From Clostridiales bacterium (GTDB taxonomy: Bacteria > Bacillota > Clostridia > Oscillospirales > CAG-272): a DNA stretch of 25,743 nt. The translations under genes were made by a program, and so were the position numbers. Positions 23,300 through 25,743 of this stretch are shown here, in pieces. Positions within the stretch are counted from its first letter, which is position 1, and each line of letters starts with the position of its first letter. Location of the stretch: the NCBI GenBank assembly GCA_003522145.1, contig DPGD01000009.1, positions 445 to 26,187 of the forward strand, in the 5' to 3' direction. The notes beneath the pieces were generated by a model, which was not told the DNA's origin, searched no databases, and was given only the letters and a program-made list of their open reading frames with translations.

Positions 23300-23467
23300 A
23301 TGTTTGATTGGCTGAAAAAAGCTCCTGCAATTGATCCGGAAGTCGATAAAGCGCGACTCATGAAGTTGAGTGAAAAAGAACTCTTGGTTGAAATGATTTT
23401 GGAACTGAAAAGAATCAGCGAAAAGTGCGACGAGATCGGCAGGAAGATCGTTATATGGAGCAACTAA
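23300..23467 (+). CDS. 55-aa helical protein of unknown function
   Basis: A frame that starts MFDWLKKAPAIDPEVDKARL and continues with LSEKELLVEMILELKRISEKCDEIGRK, a probable amphipathic or coiled-coil helix with one cysteine, ending IWSN. GAAGG lies about nine bases before the ATG. It follows the HNH gene by 12 bp, on the same message, and is closed by a strong terminator. I do not know a family; a small partner or regulator of the nuclease is a guess from position. Confidence 0.6.
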   Translation: MFDWLKKAPAIDPEVDKARLMKLSEKELLVEMILELKRISEKCDEIGRKIVIWSN

Positions 23468-23493
23468 AAACTGATACGCAGGAAACAAAGAAA

Positions 23494-23526
23494 AAGGTTC
23501 TCGGAGGGAATATCTCCGGGAACCTT
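23494..23526 (+). terminator. terminator of the HNH/55-aa transcript
   Basis: A 13-bp stem (23494-23506 with 23514-23526, one wobble pair) with loop GGAATAT is followed by TTTGAATTATTTGATTTT. It closes the cargo block. Confidence 0.7.
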
Positions 23527-23598
23527 TTGAATTATTTGATTTTATGTGAGCAGACCCGCCGGAACAGAAACAACCAAATGATTTGCCTTTGCTCCAAC

Positions 23599-23620
23599 TG
23601 TGGTCAAACATGTGGTCAAA
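23599..23620. repeat. paired 10-bp direct repeats at the element end (integrase arm-site candidates)
   Basis: TGTGGTCAAA occurs at 23599-23608 and 23611-23620, a 12-bp period, about 100 bp from the tRNA 3' end. The 23527-23691 stretch has no supported gene. Arm-type integrase sites are typically short, helically phased direct repeats close to the attachment core, which is the arrangement here. Confidence 0.5.
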
Positions 23621-23691
23621 AAATTTTCGGAATTTTTGGAGGTGCGAAAGTGGTGGGAAAACGCTCGATTTTACCCTGAAAATGCAAAAAT

Positions 23692-23720
23692 AAAGCCGAA
23701 AACGAACCGTTTTCGGCTTT
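23692..23720 (-). terminator. terminator of tRNA-Pro
   Basis: A perfect 13-bp stem (23692-23704 with 23708-23720, loop of three) is followed on the minus strand by ATTTTTGC. It starts three bases after the encoded CCA end of the tRNA. Confidence 0.85.
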
Positions 23721-23723
23721 ATT

Positions 23724-23799
23724 TGGTCTGAGTGACTGGACTTGAACCAGCGGCCTCTACCACCCCAAGGTAGCGCGCTACCAACTGCGCCACACCCAG
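23724..23799 (-). tRNA. tRNA-Pro, anticodon GGG
   Basis: All 76 bases fold as a cloverleaf on the minus strand. The 7-bp acceptor stem is CTGGGTG with CACTCAG (one G-T pair). The D stem is GCGC/GCGC with AGTTGGTA in the loop. The anticodon stem is CTACC/GGTAG with loop TTGGGGT, giving anticodon GGG. The T arm carries TTCAAGT. Discriminator A and an encoded CCA complete the 3' end. That 3' end faces the element, the usual orientation for a tRNA used as an integration target, so the attachment core is probably within about 23724-23760. Confidence 0.95.
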
Positions 23800-23823
23800 A
23801 TGCCCGCCCCATAAAGCCTATGT

Positions 23824-23852
23824 ATTATAGCACAATCGTGCGGCGCTGTCAA
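23824..23852 (-). promoter_or_regulatory. perfect-consensus promoter of tRNA-Pro
   Basis: On the minus strand TTGACA (23847-23852) and TATAAT (23824-23829) are both perfect and are separated by 17 bp. The mature tRNA starts 24 bases downstream. Confidence 0.9.
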
Positions 23853-23896
23853 CCCCTTTTTTTAAGTTTTTTCGCAATCTTTGTATGTGCTAAAAT

Positions 23897-24001
23897 GGCA
23901 GAACCGCAAAGAGAGGAAAGCTCTCCTTGATATGGTTTGATGGTTTGCTAAGCCTTTATTTTACCATATCTTTAGAGAGCTTCCTCTCTTGCAGTTCTGC
24001 C
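23897..24001. repeat. 105-bp long imperfect palindrome
   Basis: About 39-40 bases at each end (from GGCAGAACC at 23897 to TATGGT, and from ACCATATC to GTTCTGCC at 24001) are reverse complements with a few mismatches and single-base gaps. They enclose about 26 bases. No T-run follows on either strand. It lies between tRNA-Pro and the end of the large surface-protein gene. A MITE/REP-like element or a very stable 3' hairpin are both possible. Confidence 0.65.
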
Positions 24002-24066
24002 CGTACGGTGCTTTCCCGCGGGAATGCACCATAAAATTTCTGCATGATCCTGTGGGTTCCTTCGAT

Positions 24067-24111
24067 TCAGGCGCATGCCGCCTGAGTCTTCCGGGCTTGA
24101 CACGGAAGCCC
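24067..24111 (-). terminator. hairpins after the large surface-protein gene
   Basis: TCAGGCG/CGCCTGA (24067-24073 with 24079-24085) is a clear stem. Beside it, CTTCCG/CGGAAG and GGGCTT/AAGCCC (24088-24111) exclude each other. They lie directly after the stop codon but lack a T-run, so a terminator role is uncertain. Confidence 0.35.
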
Positions 24112-24113
24112 GA

Positions 24114-25743
24114 TCATTGCACTGTGACGCTGACCGTGAAGGAGGCAGTACCGACCGTAACCACAACGGTGGCACAGTTGCCGGCTTCGCCGGTGTAGTC
24201 CGCGACCGTGAAGGAGGCTTCACCGATACGGTCTGTGGCACCTGACAGTGTTGCTTCGGAGTTATACCACACATGTGCGGTATTCCGGATCAGATCGATC
24301 AGTTCTGCGGATTCGGTGCCGGCAGAGACGGTATAGTGGCTGCCTTCAAGAGTGTAATAGTTCTTTTTTTCGGTGCCGATCCCAGCGAACTTATAGAGGC
24401 GGACATACTTGGCCTCGTAGTTGGCATAGGCGGGTGTATCAAAGCCCACACCGTTAAAGCCGTCCGGATAGCCGGTAGAGAAATCGCCGCCATTGTAAAG
24501 TGTCGGACGGTAGGAGGTCCAGGCACCGTTATACCACAGTTCGCCTGTGGCATAGTTTGTTGGATAGTACCGAATGATCTGATAGTTGCCCTGTCCGTCG
24601 CCGCGGACGGTGAAGGCGTGATCGGTTCGGCTGGAGGTTTGGCTGTAGCCGAAGGTCGTTGCCGTGCCGGAACCGAGCTTCAGATAATAGTTGTTGCCCC
24701 GGAAGTACCACAGGCCCGAAATGGCGGTACCGTTTTTAATGGGATTGCTTCCGGAGGCCGCCGTCGTGATCCATTCATTGAAGCGGGAATCGGTGGTGAC
24801 GGTTTGGCCGTCGGCCGAAACGGTGATGCTGATGCCGTCCAACGAGGAGCTGCCGCCCACGCTTGTACCGTTGGTACTGACCGGCAGAAGAACATCCGCA
24901 TCGGGTGCGACAATGATATAATGGGCATTTTGGTCAGGACCGTCGGTGTCGAGGGTATAAAGGTAACGGGAGCCTTCCTCGGTGAACTGCCAGTCCGAAG
25001 CCTCAATGTCGGCCAATTCGCCCACAACAAAGGTACCGAAGGTGTCGGTATAGACGACGGCTTTGCCGTCTATGACAGTGGCATCCAGCAAAACAGGCGT
25101 TCCGTCCTTGACGATGTAAACACGGGTACGCAGATCGGAAAGGCCTGCGGCGGGAAAACAGATCTGATAGAGCGCTCCGTCAGCGGCACCGGAGGCAACA
25201 ACCTGATAGCCCTTGGCACCCGACAGTGTGCCGGCAAGGGACGAAACATCTGCAAGCGATGCGGTGATGCTGACGGCAAGGGGCTCTTTGCCGTAGGCGG
25301 CCACGCTCACTCCGGTTGCGGTGTCGGTAGCAAGGGAGGGGCGTATGGGGCGTATAACCTGACCGCTTTCGTAGCGGGTCTCATTGACGGTCAGGCCGAG
25401 AGACATCTTTTCATAGGCAGAGGAGCCAAGCTTGACAAGGTTCCACTGGCCGGGATATTTGAGGGCGTGCTGTCCTTCGGCAGACCAGCGCCGTACCGTG
25501 ACGGTATCACCAACGATCTCGAAGGAGGTCATGGTCAGGGTGTTGTCTGCAGGATCGTTTTCATCACAGTTGGGTTCAGAGCCGATACCGTGGGCACCGA
25601 ACCAGTAGTAGCCGGTGTAGCCGTAGTTCATATAGGTAAAGGTCAGCGTGTGCTCGGTGCTGCGGGTGCGGCTGCCGGGCTTGAGGACATGGATTTTTAC
25701 TGATGTGCGATAAAGAAGTAATAGAAGTGTAAAAAATTTTGCC
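24114..25743 (-). CDS. C-terminal part of a large extracellular protein (runs off the window)
   Basis: The frame is open from the right edge to a TGA at 24114, more than 540 codons, so the ATG at 25631 is probably internal. Content is typical of secreted surface proteins: rich in Thr, Ser, Gly, Tyr and Val, almost no cysteine, and made of beta-strand repeats. There are bacterial Ig-like or FN3-like pieces, for example SLATDTATGVSVAAYGKEPL near the start and a C-terminal ATVVVTVGTASFTVSVTV strand. A central part with DHAFTVRGDGQGNYQIIRYY may be a beta-trefoil-like carbohydrate binder. Catalytic or anchoring domains are not in view and no sortase motif is present at the C-terminus. The function of the whole is unknown. 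Confidence 0.7.
   Translation of the reverse strand, partial: AKFFTLLLLLYRTSVKIHVLKPGSRTRSTEHTLTFTYMNYGYTGYYWFGAHGIGSEPNCDENDPADNTLTMTSFEIVGDTVTVRRWSAEGQHALKYPGQWNLVKLGSSAYEKMSLGLTVNETRYESGQVIRPIRPSLATDTATGVSVAAYGKEPLAVSITASLADVSSLAGTLSGAKGYQVVASGAADGALYQICFPAAGLSDLRTRVYIVKDGTPVLLDATVIDGKAVVYTDTFGTFVVGELADIEASDWQFTEEGSRYLYTLDTDGPDQNAHYIIVAPDADVLLPVSTNGTSVGGSSSLDGISITVSADGQTVTTDSRFNEWITTAASGSNPIKNGTAISGLWYFRGNNYYLKLGSGTATTFGYSQTSSRTDHAFTVRGDGQGNYQIIRYYPTNYATGELWYNGAWTSYRPTLYNGGDFSTGYPDGFNGVGFDTPAYANYEAKYVRLYKFAGIGTEKKNYYTLEGSHYTVSAGTESAELIDLIRNTAHVWYNSEATLSGATDRIGEASFTVADYTGEAGNCATVVVTVGTASFTVSVTVQ

Noticed and set aside
23255..23812. A 185-codon open frame on the minus strand across the element end
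   Set aside because: It runs through the tRNA-Pro gene, its terminator, and the HNH and 55-aa genes in antisense, and has no ribosome binding site.
24273..25703. A 476-codon open frame on the plus strand
   Set aside because: It is the antisense shadow of the large surface-protein gene; its Gly/Ala/Val-rich content mirrors that gene's codon bias and no ribosome binding site is present.
1..25743. CRISPR arrays and rRNA genes
   Set aside because: No regularly spaced repeat-spacer series and no rRNA-like sequence was found; the repeats at 18022-18155 are too few and lie in mixed orientation.

Overview
The window looks like a chromosome segment from an anaerobic, probably gut-associated member of the Clostridia, with Oscillospirales-like moderate GC. 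The grounds are AGGAGG-type ribosome binding sites, sigma-A-like promoters with 17-bp spacers, an NfnAB-type electron-bifurcating transhydrogenase, Clostridia-style lipoproteins, an M60 (mucin-type) peptidase and an MBOAT/DHHW surface-acylation module. No rRNA or marker gene allows a closer placement.

Left part (1-8040), ordinary chromosome. galM (+) is followed by a leftward series: an ArsB/NhaD-type membrane transporter, a GT8 glycosyltransferase, the nfnA-nfnB pair, and an M60-type lipoprotein peptidase. Most have a recognisable promoter or terminator. The peptidase also has a long structured leader and a perfect palindrome beside its -35 box.

Middle left (8040-9610), a scar of gene remnants. 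It holds a promoter with a 26-codon start of a probable helicase, a low-molecular-weight phosphotyrosine phosphatase without its catalytic P-loop, and, joined to it, the ATPase end of a histidine kinase.

Middle (9650-15760), a same-strand cluster. It comprises a secreted protein with two long internal repeats, an OmpR-type regulator and kinase (4-bp overlap), a small lipoprotein, an MBOAT acyltransferase and a DHHW/AlgJ-like SGNH protein. The likely output is regulated acylation of a surface polymer in response to an envelope signal. A 175-bp non-coding element with inverted ends follows.

Right part (16135-23800), the end of an integrative element beside tRNA-Pro(GGG). In order it carries a PAS protein, an attenuator-like leader, an excisionase-type HTH protein, a replication-initiator-like HTH protein, a repeat-bearing non-coding segment, a ribbon-helix-helix-like protein and two overlapping tyrosine recombinases. 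Next comes an AT-rich cargo block: a 379-aa protein with a HEPN RNase-like RN-x3-H motif, a small HTH regulator, an HNH nuclease and a 55-aa protein. Paired 10-bp repeats and the tRNA gene mark the end. The cargo block is the best candidate for an undescribed system, plausibly anti-phage or element maintenance. The left end of the element was not found.

Far right (23800-25743). A 105-bp imperfect palindrome precedes the C-terminal part of a large extracellular protein that runs off the window.
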